NCBI GenBank assembly: GCA_016789605.1
Contig: JAEUQO010000018.1
Location: 1-39,737, forward strand
Direction: 5' to 3'
Length of the DNA: 39,737 nucleotides
Origin: Acidobacteriota bacterium
Lineage (GTDB): Bacteria > Acidobacteriota > Blastocatellia > RBC074
Part shown: piece by piece, positions 1-9,707 of the stretch
Layout: each line of letters opens with the position of its first letter
How positions within the stretch are numbered: the stretch's first letter is position 1
Position numbers and translations under genes: made by a program
Notes under the pieces: model-generated
The model's database searches: none
The model's input: the letters and a program-made list of their open reading frames with translations, nothing else
What the model was told of the DNA's origin: nothing

Positions 1-360
1 GGAAAGGGTGGCGGCCTTGCCCTTCACGTCGCCGATTTGCTCCTTGAGAGCGAGAGATTGTTGCCAGAGGTTGAGAGCGCGCGTGACGTCGCCCTGCTGC
101 GCGATGACGCCCGCCATATTGTGAAGGGTGGCGGCCTTGCCCTTCACGTCGCCGATTTGCTCATAGAGAGCGAGAGATTGTTGCCAGAGGTTGAGAGCGC
201 GCGTGACGTCGCCCTGCTGCGCGATGACGCCCGCCATCATGGAAAGGGTGGCGGCCTTGCCCTTCACGTCGCCGATTTGCTCCTTGAGAGCGAGAGATTG
301 TTGCCAGAGGTTGAGAGCGCGCGTGACGTCGCCCTGCTGCGCGATGACGCCCGCCAGATT
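1..360. repeat. Three tandem 120-bp units coding TPR-like repeats
   Basis: Units at 1-120, 121-240 and 241-360 differ at only a handful of positions (around bases 2-3, 43-45 and 117-119 of the unit). Each codes one 40-residue helix pair containing GVIAQQGDVTRALNLWQQSL. The window edge falls on a unit boundary, so more copies may lie to the left. Near-identity at DNA level implies recent duplication or gene conversion. Confidence 0.95.
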
Positions 361-2913
361 GTGGATGATTGCGGCTGGCTCTTGGGACTCGGCAAAAGTT
401 TCGGAACCTGGCGCGACGGGCAATGCCTGTGCCAGGGCCGTTTCAAAATGCTCCACGGCCTGATTCGTTTTGCCCAGGACGACTTCGGCGCGCGCCAGTG
501 TGTGCAAGATGCGGTAATCTTCGCCCAGGTCCAGCGTCGCCCGGCAGAGCATTTCGGCTTCACGATATTGCGAACTGTTGACCCAATTAGCAGCAATCGC
601 TGTCCCGATTTCGACGGCGATGTCTTTTTCTGCCGTCAGCACGGCCAGCCGGTGGATTTCCAAATCCTCTTCATCGTTTATGTGCTCGCGTTTGGCCCAC
701 CAGTGTTGATACAGGTGCTGGGCGGCGCGGCGTTGGGCGGCGGTTTGTTCGGTCTCGCTCAGCTCTTCGGTCAGCAGGGGGCGCACGATTTCTGAGACGA
801 AATAGCGGTGCGTGCTGGCGTGCGTTTGCGGATCAACCAGCGTTCCGGCTTCGATCAGGCTGAGAGCGACGGCGCGTGCCAGATGCGGTTCGAGCGGCAA
901 TGCGTCTGCAACGGCGGCCACGGCGTCGCGTTCCACCGGCAAATCATAGAGCGACACCAACGCCACCAGACGGCGGCCTTCGGCGGGCAGCAGGTCGAGC
1001 AATTTGCGCAACAGCACGTCTTCGCGAAACTGTTCAGCGGTTTGGGCCAACGCGGCAAAGATGGCTTCGTGATCGGTGGCCGTGTCGGCCAGCACTTTGT
1101 ACAACCGTTCCAGCAAACGCGGATTGCCCGCGCCCAACTCTTGCGCGCGGTGCCGCAAATCGTCTTTGCTGGCGTCAAACCGATAGCGGTCATTCAACTG
1201 GCGCAGCTTTTTGCGCAATTCGGCAGCGCGCAACGATTCCAGGCCTTCTTCGTGCAATCGGGCATTCCCTGACAACGCGAATTGATAGCGACAGGTGACA
1301 ATCACGCGCGAATCTGAGGCCGTGTCGTGAATGGCCGAAAGCAAGGCCGTCAGAATCTCTAGCGCGGCGGGTTTGATTGTGCGCCGGTCGGCTTCCAGGT
1401 TGTGTTCAAAATCGTCAAACACAAACAGCGCCGGTTGGTGCAAGACATCGCTTTCCAACAGTTTGCGCAACCGTTGCGCCAGCGGCAACGGTTCGCTGAG
1501 TAACCGGTTGGCTTCGACATCCATCAGCGCAGCGCTGACTGTGTTCAAAAAGGCGAGTTCGTCATAGGCGGCGACCAGCACGATGCGCCGATGGTCGGGC
1601 AAACGTTCGCACAACCGCACGGCCAGACTGCTTTTGCCCAATCCGCCCGTGCCGTGCAACAACACGCCTTCGGCATAATGGTCGTCGCCTTGCTGACGGG
1701 TCAGCGCGCGCAAACAGCGTTGCAACGGACGACGACGCCCCACGAATTCGGCGCGTCCGCAAACTTCGATTTTGCCTGCGCTGCGGCCTGCGTCGAGAAA
1801 GACGCTGTCGGCGGCGCGGTATTGCAACTTCTTGCGATCTTTGGTTTTGAGCGGCGTGACCAGTTCGCTCAACGGCGTGGCGTCGGCATAGAGCCGCAGC
1901 AAATGCCATTCGCTGCTTTGTTGTTCGAGCAGGTGTTGGCGCGCGCGCGCGATTGATTCATCCAGGCGTTTGCCTGCGGCCAGATGTTGATACAGCGCCG
2001 CCGCCGCCAAACTGGCGTCGCGGTCAAGCACAGGCAACGCCCAGCCCAACACCGCAGGAGCGCCCGCGGCAACCAGCGCTTCGCAAAACGAAGGCAACAC
2101 GCCTTGCTCGACGGCTTGCGCGGTTTTGCAACCGGACAAAAAGACCAGTCGCGGCCAATTCCCGGCAAACGCCTGCGCGATTTCTTCGGCGCTGACGGCC
2201 TGACCGTAACCGAAATCATCTTCCATCCAGAAAATCGGTTTGCCGCCCCGCACGTCTGCGTGTCCGGTCAGGTGAAAGACATCGAAATAGGCCTGGCCGC
2301 CGTCGTCGCCAAAATCGCTGACGCGCTGTTTCAATCCGGCCAGACTGCCGCTTTCTTCGACCACGAGTTCGATTTTGTTTTGTCCGGCAGCGGCGAGAAT
2401 GCCCATCTCTTCGCTTTCGTAACTGAGCAGCGGCTGCACGTTTTCCGCCGAACAAGCCATGAACAGCAACCGCAGCGGACGGTTTTCGCGCGCTTGCGTT
2501 CGCTGGGTTTGGGCTACGCGACGGGCGGGCGTGAACGGATGCGCGGCGTTGTGACAGAGAAAACCGCCTTCGCCAAAAAGCAATTCCCAGGGCAGATGAC
2601 GCAACTGCTCGGCGACATCAATATGAACAGCCAGACCTTGGGCGTTTGTGTGCGCGTTGGCCAGCCAGCGTTCGGTCGGGCCATCCAGCCAGGCGTACAA
2701 CCGTTTGCCGAGTTCGACCAGCGCGGGCGGCTTGGCGTGGTTGAGAGCTTCGACGCGGTAAGCGTCTTCGACTTCGCGCACAAAGCTTTGAATCTCGCTG
2801 GCGGTCAATTCGCGTTCGCCGAGCAATTTGATGCCAGTGTTGTCTGTGCCGAGCAAACGAAGCTGGGCAAATTGGTCGGTTTTGGCAAAGACTTCGAAGG
2901 TAAGTTGGCGCAT
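1..2913 (-). CDS. CHAT protease-STAND NTPase-TPR protein (partial, runs off left edge)
   Basis: The minus frame is open from an ATG at 2913 to base 1 without a stop (971 codons seen, C-terminus missing). CHAT, a caspase-like clan CD peptidase domain, fills about residues 1-330, with the expected dyad visible as HLTGH (H214, H218) and LSGCKT (C262). A STAND/NB-ARC-like NTPase follows: FVGRRR near 390, Walker A GTGGLGKSS with K427, and Walker B LFVFDDF with D500-D501. A helical region comes next, and from about residue 700 TPR-like helices end in three near-identical 40-residue units. A good ribosome site (AGGAG, 5 nt upstream) supports this start. CHAT-STAND-TPR proteins are known in bacterial conflict and signalling systems, where the repeats sense a ligand, the NTPase oligomerises and the protease acts; this role is inferred here. 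No signal peptide is seen, so it is probably cytoplasmic. It is divergent from tdk. Confidence 0.88.
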   Translation of the reverse strand, partial: MRQLTFEVFAKTDQFAQLRLLGTDNTGIKLLGERELTASEIQSFVREVEDAYRVEALNHAKPPALVELGKRLYAWLDGPTERWLANAHTNAQGLAVHIDVAEQLRHLPWELLFGEGGFLCHNAAHPFTPARRVAQTQRTQARENRPLRLLFMACSAENVQPLLSYESEEMGILAAAGQNKIELVVEESGSLAGLKQRVSDFGDDGGQAYFDVFHLTGHADVRGGKPIFWMEDDFGYGQAVSAEEIAQAFAGNWPRLVFLSGCKTAQAVEQGVLPSFCEALVAAGAPAVLGWALPVLDRDASLAAAALYQHLAAGKRLDESIARARQHLLEQQSSEWHLLRLYADATPLSELVTPLKTKDRKKLQYRAADSVFLDAGRSAGKIEVCGRAEFVGRRRPLQRCLRALTRQQGDDHYAEGVLLHGTGGLGKSSLAVRLCERLPDHRRIVLVAAYDELAFLNTVSAALMDVEANRLLSEPLPLAQRLRKLLESDVLHQPALFVFDDFEHNLEADRRTIKPAALEILTALLSAIHDTASDSRVIVTCRYQFALSGNARLHEEGLESLRAAELRKKLRQLNDRYRFDASKDDLRHRAQELGAGNPRLLERLYKVLADTATDHEAIFAALAQTAEQFREDVLLRKLLDLLPAEGRRLVALVSLYDLPVERDAVAAVADALPLEPHLARAVALSLIEAGTLVDPQTHASTHRYFVSEIVRPLLTEELSETEQTAAQRRAAQHLYQHWWAKREHINDEEDLEIHRLAVLTAEKDIAVEIGTAIAANWVNSSQYREAEMLCRATLDLGEDYRILHTLARAEVVLGKTNQAVEHFETALAQALPVAPGSETFAESQEPAAIIHNLAGVIAQQGDVTRALNLWQQSLALKEQIGDVKGKAATLSMMAGVIAQQGDVTRALNLWQQSLALYEQIGDVKGKAATLHNMAGVIAQQGDVTRALNLWQQSLALKEQIGDVKGKAATLS

Positions 2914-3116
2914 CACGGCTCCTGGTTGCTGATGTCGGCTTGCGGCGCAAACGGCAAACGAACGGGCTGGGGCGGTCGCCGCGCGCGGATTCTAACAGAG
3001 GGCGTGCGGCTGACAAGCGCCGATTGCGCGGTCAGGGCATTTGGTGTAGAAGGTGACCCGCATTTACAAAACGTACACGCACAAATTCAACAGAGCAGAG
3101 AAAGGATACGACCACG

Positions 3117-3695
3117 TTGGAGCGTCATTCGAACGACTCAGGCTGGATTGAAGTCATTACCGGTTCGATGTTTAGCGGCAAAAGCGAAGAGCTGATTCGC
3201 CGCTTGCGCCGCGCCGAAATCGCCCGGCAAAAAGTGCAGGTGTTCAAACCCGTCATTGATTCTCGCTATTCCGAGTTACACATTGTCTCGCATTCTGAAA
3301 TGAAGATTGCTTCGCTGGTGGTGCAATCGGCGGCAGAAATTCTGGCCGGGGTGGGAATGGATACGACCGTGGTCGGCATTGACGAAGGGCAGTTTTTTGA
3401 TCACGACCTGGTGCGCGTCGCCAATCAACTGGCCGACCAGGGCAAACGCGTGATCATCGCCGGACTGGATATGGATTACCTGGGCCGTCCGTTCGAACCG
3501 ATGCCGCTGTTGCTGGCGATTGCCGAAGACGTGACCAAAACGCGCGCCATTTGCATGCGTTGCGGCAGTCCGGCGACCTATACGCAGCGTTTGATTCCCA
3601 ACCGCGAACGCGTGGTGGTCGGGGCGACCGGCGCGTATGAAGCCCGTTGCCGCAGTTGTTTCGATCCGCATTTGTCAGAGCACGCCGCAGATTAA
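3117..3695 (+). CDS. tdk: Thymidine kinase (type II)
   Basis: A 192-residue protein that phosphorylates thymidine with ATP in the dTMP salvage pathway. Residues 16-23 form the P-loop GSMFSGKS, and GIDEGQFF (88-94) holds the catalytic Glu90. Two CxxC pairs (C146/C149 and C178/C181) form the structural zinc site of the lid domain, and [11 protein letters not shown] near 169-179 is the thymidine-binding lasso. Length is normal for the family. The start is TTG: the first in-frame ATG (3168) lies inside the P-loop, and AAAGGA at 3101-3106 is 10 nt upstream of the TTG. It is the first gene of the plus-strand run and is divergent from the CHAT gene with about 200 bp between them. Confidence 0.96.
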   Translation: MERHSNDSGWIEVITGSMFSGKSEELIRRLRRAEIARQKVQVFKPVIDSRYSELHIVSHSEMKIASLVVQSAAEILAGVGMDTTVVGIDEGQFFDHDLVRVANQLADQGKRVIIAGLDMDYLGRPFEPMPLLLAIAEDVTKTRAICMRCGSPATYTQRLIPNRERVVVGATGAYEARCRSCFDPHLSEHAAD

Positions 3696-3789
3696 GCCAG
3701 GCCGCGAGCGCAGCAGGGCAGGGCAAGCTTGCGCGTCGCTCGTTTACGTTCGGTCAGCCAAACGCCGAACCCCGACAAGGAGTTTTTAC

Positions 3790-4836
<1,047 letters not shown>

Positions 4837-4892
4837 TGAATGCCTTCTTGGCGAAATGCCGCGTAATTGGGCCGCAAACCTGAGCCACTGCG

Positions 4893-5378
4893 ATGACGCA
4901 AGCTGAGCGCGTAAAACAAGTCTATGCCGTCTCTCTGATCGTCGGAGTTGGTTGGGCAGGTTTGTTGTGGCTGACGCCGCATCTGCTTGCTGCCGGTCAT
5001 TACCTGTCGGCGACCGCGTTGTATCAAAGCTTTGCGCTGGTCTGTCACCAACGGCCAGAGCGTTCGTTTCATTGGCACGGCTTTCCGCTGGCGGTGTGTG
5101 CACGGTGTACGGGCGTTTATGTCGGGATCGCCGTCGGTTTGTTGCTCTATCCGTTTGTGCGCGATTTGCGCGAACGCGAATTTCCCGCGCGGCATTGGTT
5201 GGTTGTGGCGGCGTTGCCGATGTTGCTGGATGTCGTCGGGCAGGGCATTGGCTGGTGGCAGAATACGGCGATTGCGCGTTCGTTGACGGGATTGGTTTTG
5301 GGCGTGGGCGTGGCGTTTTTCCTGCTGCCCGGCATGATGACGTTGTTTGGTTGGCGCGGCGCTCGTGCGCGCGCGTAA
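4893..5378 (+). CDS. DUF2085 integral membrane protein
   Basis: A 161-residue protein with about four hydrophobic segments (near 10-30, 70-90, 100-120 and 135-155). The DUF2085 signature is clear: CHQRPERSF at 51-59 and VCARCTGVY at 68-76. The conserved Cys/His set (C51, H52, C69, C72) suggests metal binding or a redox role, but the biochemical function of the family is not known to me. It starts 56 bp after glpX and is followed 28 bp later by another membrane protein, so the two may be cotranscribed. Confidence 0.85.
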   Translation: MTQAERVKQVYAVSLIVGVGWAGLLWLTPHLLAAGHYLSATALYQSFALVCHQRPERSFHWHGFPLAVCARCTGVYVGIAVGLLLYPFVRDLREREFPARHWLVVAALPMLLDVVGQGIGWWQNTAIARSLTGLVLGVGVAFFLLPGMMTLFGWRGARARA

Positions 5379-5406
5379 CACTGAGGATATTTCCCGGAGA
5401 ATCTTT

Positions 5407-5991
5407 ATGTCTGAACCTGTGTCTGGGCTGGATTACAAGAAACCCGCACTCATCGGCGGTGCGCTGGTGGGAGTGTTGTCCTGCATTCCGCTGGTCGAAG
5501 CGCTCAACACCTGTCTTTGTTTGTGGGCGTGGGTTGGCGGCGGCCTGGCTGCGAAGATGTTGATTGACAGTTCGCCGACGCCGTTGACGTCACGCGAAGG
5601 CGCGCGCGTCGGTCTGTTTGCCGGATTGCTGGGCGGCGGATTTCATTTTGTCATCAAGTTCGTGTTGTCCATTTTTCAAATGGACAAGATTCTGGCGATG
5701 GCCGCGTCATTTCCGTTTGCCAATGATGATGCGCGGGCCATGTATGAGCGCATTCAGCAGAATGGTTTGCTCAAAGCCTTGATGGCATTTCTGTTTTCCT
5801 TCCTGGGATCATTGCTGTTGCTGGGCTTCACGGTTCTCGGCGGCATGGTCGGCGTTGCGCTTTTCGAGAAGCGTAAAGGGCAGGCACCGCCTCCGCCGTA
5901 TCCGCCCAACTATCCCTCGAACTATCCGCCCAACTATCCGCCACAAGGGGGAGACAGTGGCGGCGGGCAAGGTGGCTGGCCATCTGCTTAG
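5407..5991 (+). CDS. Uncharacterised membrane protein with Pro/Tyr-rich tail
   Basis: A 194-residue protein I cannot assign to a family. Four hydrophobic stretches are visible: near 13-33, which contains Cys residues, 36-50, 67-85 and 122-150. The last 40 residues are a low-complexity tail of repeated YPPNYPxN-like units ending in a Gly-rich run, probably an exposed disordered or interaction segment. GGAGA at 5396-5400 with 6 nt spacing fixes the ATG at 5407; an in-frame extension upstream overlaps the previous gene and is unlikely. It is last in the tdk-glpX run and faces an 840-bp non-coding stretch. Confidence 0.75.
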   Translation: MSEPVSGLDYKKPALIGGALVGVLSCIPLVEALNTCLCLWAWVGGGLAAKMLIDSSPTPLTSREGARVGLFAGLLGGGFHFVIKFVLSIFQMDKILAMAASFPFANDDARAMYERIQQNGLLKALMAFLFSFLGSLLLLGFTVLGGMVGVALFEKRKGQAPPPPYPPNYPSNYPPNYPPQGGDSGGGQGGWPSA

Positions 5992-6105
5992 ACTAATAGA
6001 AGATACAAAGTAAGACTGCAGCGAAAGCGTGGCGTCAGTTGTCACCGGATAAGAAATCGTTCTCAACTGGCGCGCGCTTTCTTTGCTTGTTGCGCAAAAA
6101 AGCAC

Positions 6106-6134
6106 TAGCCAGTGCTGAGGCTTCCGACTATAAT
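6106..6134 (+). promoter_or_regulatory. Possible sigma-70 promoter in gene-poor stretch
   Basis: A perfect TATAAT at 6129-6134 is preceded, after 17 bases, by TAGCCA (4 of 6 matches to the -35 consensus). An inverted repeat GCACT-AGCC-AGTGC (6102-6115) overlaps the -35. Transcription would start near 6141 and reach the hairpin at 6176 after about 35 nt. Confidence 0.35.
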
Positions 6135-6175
6135 GCGCCGGTCTTTGGGTCGCTATCTTCACTACAAGCGATCCG

Positions 6176-6203
6176 GTCAGCGGCGCTCAACAGCGCCACT
6201 GAC
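6176..6203. repeat. Strong 12-bp hairpin (one mismatch)
   Basis: GTCAG-c-GGCGCT, loop CAAC, AGCGCC-a-CTGAC. No T-run follows on either side, so it is not a typical intrinsic terminator. It could be part of a structured RNA. Confidence 0.6.
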
Positions 6204-6278
6204 TGTGCCTCCTGCGATTTAGAATCAACGATTCACAATGCGAACAGCAGAATCCCGGATTCGGAATCGAGTGTCTAG

Positions 6279-6302
6279 TTTAAGTTCATCTTTAAGTTCA
6301 TC
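6279..6302. repeat. Tandem 12-bp direct repeat (x2)
   Basis: TTTAAGTTCATC occurs twice without a gap. It may be a binding site or a simple slippage duplication; nothing else supports a function. Confidence 0.5.
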
Positions 6303-6622
6303 AGGCGACCAATTCAGTGATTTTTGCTCGCCGCAAAATCAAAGCTTTTTGAGTAATCAGGAACGAAGCTAGAGGAAGAGCGGGTGAAAGTTCGTAACGA
6401 CTTTTGAGTGTTTGTTCATCAACACCTCACGATGGACTAAGTGCTCAGAGTCATCCCAAAGGTCAAAGATCGTCTTTCCTCTAAACGGGTTAAGTGCGAT
6501 CTTGGCTTAGCGCAGCACCGAGGAATCAGCGCCCCGATTTTCCCGGCAAACATAGACGCATCGGCCCCGCCTTATCATCTAGCAACGAATCACAATCAGG
6601 TACTCGCGCGAACTCTAAAATA

Positions 6623-6655
6623 GAGCTGTGCCCTCACTTTTTATCCGCACAGCTC
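6623..6655. repeat. Perfect 9-bp inverted repeat
   Basis: GAGCTGTGC and GCACAGCTC are separated by 15 bases that include TTTTT. No T-run follows the second arm. It lies about 175 bp upstream of the sigma-like gene. Confidence 0.55.
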
Positions 6656-6831
6656 AACAGCTCGTATACACAATTGCCCACCAAAATTGCCCCGGCATTC
6701 GGCGCGTGTGCCTAATTCCGTTTGTTTGACGCTGGTCAGCGTTTCCCGCGCAAGCAGCGGATGATCACTACACACACTTGACGCCTCACGCGTCCGGGCC
6801 CCTCACCGGTCTGTAACCGCTCGGAATTGAA

Positions 6832-8085
6832 ATGAAAGCTCCATCACCGAAGACGCCACATGTGTTGGCGCAACTCTCCCCCAATGGCACACCGCAACTG
6901 TCAGTGTGGCGGACGAGGATAGAAAACAGCGATGCGCAAGCTCTCTGGCGCGCGCTTCATCGCCTGGTCTCGGTACACCCTCTGGTTCGCTCGGCGCTTG
7001 GCAGCCAACAAGCTTCTGCGCAACCGACGCCGCTATTTTCCCTGCACGATCTAACACAAGACCTATATGTGTTGTTGCTGCAAAAAGGCCGCTTTGCGCA
7101 CTATTTGTCTGCGCAAATGGCCGACAACGAGATTGAGCGCGAAATTTTCCAGATCGAATTGACCAACCTGCTGATCGGAAATTTACGTCGCCGTCGCCCG
7201 GAAAATTATCGCATCGTGCGTCGCGTCAGCCAGTTGCTCGAAACCGATCCGCGCTTTCGCCGCTTTCCCAAAAACAAAGGATTGCGTGGCCAACAACCGG
7301 CGCGCTATCGCCAGGCAGCCGAGGCCGTTTTTGGCTTGCGCGAATGGAGCAATGAAAAACGCGTCAAGGATGCAGGAACGTTCAGCGATCTGATCACCAA
7401 CATTCCCATGCGTCGCCGCAATTGCCGCCGCACGGGATGCACAGGCGATGCGCAACTGATTGTCAGCAATCAGGAATTGGTGGAACTGTTGCTGGAAATT
7501 TTCGCCGCGATTGATTCGCCTGCGCCGTTGCGCGTGTTGCGGCAATTGGCGCTGAGCAAATTGCCAGTGTATGACCCGGTCATCAATCCCATCGAAGACG
7601 AAGTGAACGAGGAGCAACACGGGCGAACCTATCACGATGTGTTTGCTTCGACGGACGCAAGCCCTGAGCAATTGGCGTTGCGCGGCGAAGAGGAAGAACA
7701 CGCGCGTCAGGCTGCCGCGGCATTTTTGGATCATCTGGGGATGCTGATGCGCGCCAATGTGCAACGCACCGAACGGCTCTGGCGCGTGCTGTGGCATTGT
7801 TACTTCGATCCGGCTGAACCGTCGCAACTGGAAATTGCCGAAATGGTCGGCATCTCTGATTCGTCCGTGAGCGATTACCGCCGCAAGCTGGAAGCCGAAA
7901 TGCGCAAGTTGGATTTTGCGCCAGAGCAGTTGCGCTGTTTTGCCGAAGAACTGGACGAACAATTGCGCTGGCGGTTGTCGTTGCCAGAGCGTCCTACTTT
8001 GCGCGAGGAGTTCTCGGTGCCCGTTCCCTGGCCGCAATACGAATACAACACCTGGAAATCGCTCGACGCGGCTCCCGTGGTTTGA
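6832..8085 (+). CDS. Sigma-70-like/HTH regulatory protein
   Basis: A 417-residue soluble protein, much longer than an ECF sigma factor. Residues about 330-362 ([20 protein letters not shown]) look like a sigma region-4 helix-turn-helix, and the segment near 60-130 is helical and Arg-rich, loosely like a region-2 arrangement. A central acidic linker (near 255-305) separates them. I know of similar large sigma-like proteins in Acidobacteria, but this family assignment rests on the C-terminal HTH only. The ribosome site is weak. It stands alone between two hairpin-rich non-coding stretches, just before the exopolysaccharide cluster, which it might control. Confidence 0.6.
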   Translation: MKAPSPKTPHVLAQLSPNGTPQLSVWRTRIENSDAQALWRALHRLVSVHPLVRSALGSQQASAQPTPLFSLHDLTQDLYVLLLQKGRFAHYLSAQMADNEIEREIFQIELTNLLIGNLRRRRPENYRIVRRVSQLLETDPRFRRFPKNKGLRGQQPARYRQAAEAVFGLREWSNEKRVKDAGTFSDLITNIPMRRRNCRRTGCTGDAQLIVSNQELVELLLEIFAAIDSPAPLRVLRQLALSKLPVYDPVINPIEDEVNEEQHGRTYHDVFASTDASPEQLALRGEEEEHARQAAAAFLDHLGMLMRANVQRTERLWRVLWHCYFDPAEPSQLEIAEMVGISDSSVSDYRRKLEAEMRKLDFAPEQLRCFAEELDEQLRWRLSLPERPTLREEFSVPVPWPQYEYNTWKSLDAAPVV

Positions 8086-8130
8086 CGCTTGTAAATCGCG
8101 CGTGCCAACCTCTCTCAACCCCCGCCATCA

Positions 8131-8176
8131 CCGGGCTAACTATCCGTGTCTGGAAGACTTGATGCCGCTAGCCCGG
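8131..8176. repeat. 8-bp inverted repeat with 30-nt interior
   Basis: CCGGGCTA (8131-8138) pairs with TAGCCCGG (8169-8176), starting 45 bp after the regulator stop codon. No T-run follows. It may be a structured 3' end. Confidence 0.45.
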
Positions 8177-8307
8177 CAACTTTACGCTTGAATCCTTTCC
8201 TGATCTGAGGCTATCATCCGGCTTCCATGTTGAATACTGGCTAAGATTTACATCCCGGATGATGATCCCCCATCCGCTGTTCTTGCCCTTGGTGTAGATC
8301 GGAAAAG

Positions 8308-8330
8308 AAATTGCCAGGCCGCAATTTTTT
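8308..8330 (+). terminator. Possible intrinsic terminator of sigma-like gene
   Basis: AAATTGC, loop CAGGCC, GCAATTT, then further T residues and ATC. The stem is short and AT-rich, and it lies about 220 bp after the stop codon, so support is moderate. Confidence 0.4.
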
Positions 8331-8693
8331 ATCTCCACCTTGCTAGCCTAACGGCTCGCGCCATCGCAATGCTCCTTGTCGAAATCGGTTTGTCTCTGAA
8401 GCTCCCCGATTCGAGACTATTGGCGCTCATACGAAATGCCGGTTCGATGCTGTAGCTGCGAGAGTTGATAGCAGCGACACAAAACGCGACTCTCGCCGCA
8501 GGTTCATTGCCACCGGGTTTCCGTCGTGGTGGCCTCTGCAGTTGCCGACGGAAACACCAACACGTTGTCCCTGGCACGGCTGAGCAAGCCGCAGCCATCA
8601 ATAACAATTGAAAATCACAGTTGTCCAAAAGCAGAGCAACAACGATTTAGGTAACCGGCGGTGAGATTGGGCTTGTCGCCGCAACGCTTAAAG

Positions 8694-8713
8694 TGACAGT
8701 CCATTGACTGTCA
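8694..8713. promoter_or_regulatory. Perfect 8-bp palindrome upstream of exopolysaccharide cluster
   Basis: TGACAGTC, CATT, GACTGTCA. It ends 53 bp before the deacetylase start codon. It could be an operator or an RNA hairpin in the leader; TTTT follows 4 bases later, so a weak terminator is also possible. Confidence 0.5.
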
Positions 8714-8766
8714 GCAGTTTTGCTTTGGCGCGGCTGCAAAAGCCCAAATCATCCGTGGGGCAAAAA

Positions 8767-9681
8767 ATGAAGATTGAGCGTGATCCGGTCAATGCGCTGA
8801 CGGTTGACGTCGAAGATTACTATCAGGTGGAAGCCTTTGCCGATGTCGTTCCGCGCGGGGAATGGGATCGTTGGGAATCGCGAGTCGAAGCCAATGTGGT
8901 GCGCTTGCTTGAGTTATTCGCCCGGCAAGGTGTGTCGGGGACGTTTTTCATCCTTGGTTGGGTGGCTGAACGCCATCCGCGGTTGGTGCGCGACATCGCC
9001 GCCGCCGGTCACGAAATCGCCTGCCACAGCTATCAGCATTTGTTGATCAGCGCGCAAAATCGCGCTGAATTCCGCGCCGACGTACGGCGCGCCAAAGCCT
9101 TGCTCGAAGACATCAGCGGCCAGGAAGTCGAAGGCTATCGCGCGCCCACCTATTCGATTACCAGGCAAACGCTTTGGGCGCTCGATATTCTGGTCGAAGA
9201 AGGCTTCCGCTATGACTCTTCGATTTTTCCGGTTTATCACGACCGCTATGGCCTGCCGGGCGCGCAACGGTTTCCCCACGTGATTCGCTGCGCGTCAGGA
9301 GAACTGCTGGAATTTCCGCCTTCGACCGTGCGCCTGGCCGGACAAAACATTCCGATTGCGGGCGGCGGATACTTTCGTTTGTTGCCGTATTCGTTGTTTC
9401 GCTGGGGCGTGCAACGGCTAAACCGGATTGAACAACAACCTGCGATTTTCATGGTACACGCTTGGGAAGTTGACCATGGACAGCCGGTCATTCGCGGGTC
9501 GCGGCTAAACATCTGGCGTCATCGCCATAATCTGGCGCAAACGGAAAAACGGCTGGCGCGGTTGTTGCGCGATTTTCGCTTTGCGCCGGTGCGTGATGTT
9601 TTGCCGATGACGGGGCAGGCCGTGACGTTGGCCAAGCCAAATCTGCTCAAATCAGCGCCGCTTTACGCGCGTATGGATTGA
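8767..9681 (+). CDS. XrtA-system polysaccharide deacetylase
   Basis: A 304-residue NodB-fold carbohydrate esterase expected to remove N-acetyl groups from an exopolysaccharide. The family motif TVDVEDYYQ (12-20) gives the catalytic and metal Asp residues (D14, D17), and ACHSYQH (85-91) gives the metal His pair (H87, H91). RAPTYS near 125-130 is the third motif, and the C-terminal part fits DUF3473. This arrangement is the subtype found beside exosortase-A/PEP-CTERM exopolysaccharide genes. The ATG at 8767 has GTGGGG 6 nt upstream; a longer in-frame ORF begins inside the hairpin at 8704 and is unlikely. It is first gene of the cluster, and its stop nearly touches the next reading frame. Confidence 0.92.
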   Translation: MKIERDPVNALTVDVEDYYQVEAFADVVPRGEWDRWESRVEANVVRLLELFARQGVSGTFFILGWVAERHPRLVRDIAAAGHEIACHSYQHLLISAQNRAEFRADVRRAKALLEDISGQEVEGYRAPTYSITRQTLWALDILVEEGFRYDSSIFPVYHDRYGLPGAQRFPHVIRCASGELLEFPPSTVRLAGQNIPIAGGGYFRLLPYSLFRWGVQRLNRIEQQPAIFMVHAWEVDHGQPVIRGSRLNIWRHRHNLAQTEKRLARLLRDFRFAPVRDVLPMTGQAVTLAKPNLLKSAPLYARMD

Positions 9682-9707
9682 GCCGCGCAGGTCGTTTCTC
9701 AGTTGCT

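Larger units (their letters stand above)
5992..6831. other. 840-bp gene-poor stretch with hairpins
   Basis: Only short ORFs (60-79 codons) without ribosome sites or recognisable sequence occur here, so I call no gene. The stretch holds a possible promoter (6106-6134), two strong inverted repeats (6176-6203 and 6623-6655) and a tandem duplication of TTTAAGTTCATC (6279-6302). No tRNA-like fold was found by eye. A small RNA or a long leader for the next gene are both possible. Confidence 0.6.
8086..8766. other. 680-bp gene-poor stretch before the exopolysaccharide cluster
   Basis: No convincing gene is present; a 99-codon minus ORF at 8329-8628 lacks a ribosome site and any recognisable motif. 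The stretch contains an inverted repeat just after the regulator gene (8131-8176), a terminator-like hairpin (8308-8330) and a perfect 8-bp hairpin close to the deacetylase start (8694-8713). It could be a long leader for the cluster. Confidence 0.55.

Noticed and set aside
1..360. Regular 120-bp repeats that might be taken for a CRISPR or satellite array
   Set aside because: There are no spacers, and the unit is a multiple of three in frame with the CHAT-STAND-TPR gene, so they are coding TPR repeats.
37..3195. Long plus-strand open frames (for example 1984-3195)
   Set aside because: They are antisense to the CHAT-STAND-TPR gene, which has motifs and a ribosome site; the plus frames give low-complexity sequence.
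8440..8460. GGTTCGATGC, which looks like a tRNA T-loop
   Set aside because: The flanking bases do not form a T-stem and no acceptor or anticodon arm can be drawn around it.
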